Source of the DNA: Billgrantia lactosivorans
Lineage (GTDB): Bacteria > Pseudomonadota > Gammaproteobacteria > Pseudomonadales > Halomonadaceae
Assembly: GCF_003254665.1 (NCBI RefSeq)
Contig: NZ_QHGY01000001.1
Span: 186,001-250,000, forward strand
Direction: 5' to 3'
DNA length: 64,000 nucleotides
The translations under genes and the position numbers were made by a program. Shown piece by piece: positions 63,617 through 64,000 of this stretch. The notes below the pieces were generated by a model. The model had not been told where the DNA came from, searched no databases, and saw nothing but the letters and a program-made list of their open reading frames with translations. Positions within the stretch are counted from its first letter, which is position 1. The number at the start of each line of letters is the position of its first letter.

Positions 63617-64000
63617 ATGTGCAGGCTTTTCATCGGCGCCGAACCGGGCCTCTGGGAGCCGCAGACCCGCTCCATGCGCCTCGACGGCGTCTCGACCAGC
63701 GTGCGCCTGGAGGGATTCTTCTGGGCGGTGCTCGAGGAGATCGGCAAGCGCGATGGCCTGACGCTCAGCCAGCTGGTGGCGAGGCTGTCGCGGGAGTGCG
63801 CCGAGGCCGGTCACGACCCCGCCAATTTCGCTTCCTTCCTGCGCGTCTGCTGCGGCCGCTACCAGGCGCTGCAGCTGGCGGGCGAGATTCCCGCCGCGCG
63901 GGACGTCTCCATCGCCAGCCTGGATGCCGAGGGCATTCTCGCACGGGAGCGTCGGCGGCATGCCGCCCGGCGCTCGCCGGCTCGACGTCAGGCGGAAGCG
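63617..64000 (+). CDS. Ribbon-helix-helix domain protein (3' end outside window)
   Basis: From the ATG at 63617, preceded by GGGAGGA, a frame of 128 codons runs to the right edge without a stop. After MCRLFIGAEPG comes MRLDGVSTSVRLEGFFWAVL then GLTLSQLVARL, the beta-helix-helix pattern of the RHH_4 family (often mislabelled aryl-sulfate sulfotransferase). The C-terminal part visible is Arg/Ala-rich. It may be a DNA-binding regulator; its target is unknown. Confidence 0.75.
   Translation, partial: MCRLFIGAEPGLWEPQTRSMRLDGVSTSVRLEGFFWAVLEEIGKRDGLTLSQLVARLSRECAEAGHDPANFASFLRVCCGRYQALQLAGEIPAARDVSIASLDAEGILARERRRHAARRSPARRQAEA

Overview
The window looks like a chromosome segment of a halophilic gammaproteobacterium, most likely Halomonadaceae (Halomonas and relatives). 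The evidence is very GC-rich coding DNA, a complete ectABC ectoine operon, gammaproteobacterial gene neighbourhoods (ruvCAB-ybgC-tolQRAB-pal-cpoB, ubiG-mupP, galU-ugd, tamAB), and proteins that align from memory to E. coli and Pseudomonas orthologs over their full length. I see about 60 genes, densely packed. There is no transposase, integrase, phage gene, CRISPR array, rRNA or tRNA, so this reads as core genome rather than an island.

Layout. 1-2443: a LysR regulator divergent from a two-subunit succinyl-CoA:3-ketoacid CoA-transferase. 2682-6193: a DUF1338-like protein, glutaredoxin, an inositol-monophosphatase-family enzyme, an orphan HybE-like protein and 3-hydroxybutyrate dehydrogenase (with the CoA-transferase this suggests ketone-body or PHB monomer use). 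6441-8265: a RegB/RegA (RoxS/RoxR) redox two-component system. 8415-15288: prfC, mscL, a TatD hydrolase, ygfZ, an HMA-like protein without cysteines, an OsmC protein and uvrB. 15370-28157: a PoxB-like TPP enzyme, class I fumarase, cardiolipin synthase, a HypT-like regulator, an NadM-Nudix protein, YihY, leucine dehydrogenase, acylphosphatase and a three-gene nucleoside/ribose/hydroxyacid operon. 28312-39069: fmdB-aspS, ruvCAB and the Tol-Pal envelope operon ending in a YciK-type SDR. 39219-42970: mupP-ubiG, then galU with a Ugd-like protein that lacks the catalytic cysteine. 43049-49892: a single-pass coiled-coil protein followed by tamA-tamB. 49953-55172: msrA, a YheT hydrolase, pepQ, a beta-carbonic anhydrase and glutathione reductase. 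55398-57807: ectABC. 58125-61513: a retropepsin-like lipoprotein, an inactive transglutaminase-7TM protein and a RimK-like ATP-grasp ligase. 61547-64000: zur, hisI, yidD, a DJ-1/PfpI protein and a ribbon-helix-helix protein cut by the window edge.

Functional themes are salt and osmotic stress (ectoine, MscL, cardiolipin, YihY), redox and oxidant defence (RegBA, Gor, glutaredoxin, MsrA, OsmC, HypT) and envelope assembly (Tol-Pal, TamAB, MupP). The best candidate for a poorly described system is the three-gene amidoligase-type cluster directly downstream of ectABC. Its parts imply synthesis, membrane presentation and cleavage of an unknown peptide or amide modification. Other items worth a second look are a hairpin built from two perfect DnaA boxes at 2637-2675, the Ugd-like protein without its nucleophile, the orphan HybE homolog, MscL with a C-terminal zinc ribbon, the cysteine-free HMA-like protein, and the coiled-coil gene ahead of tamAB.

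All functional calls come from motif recognition by eye; no database search was run.
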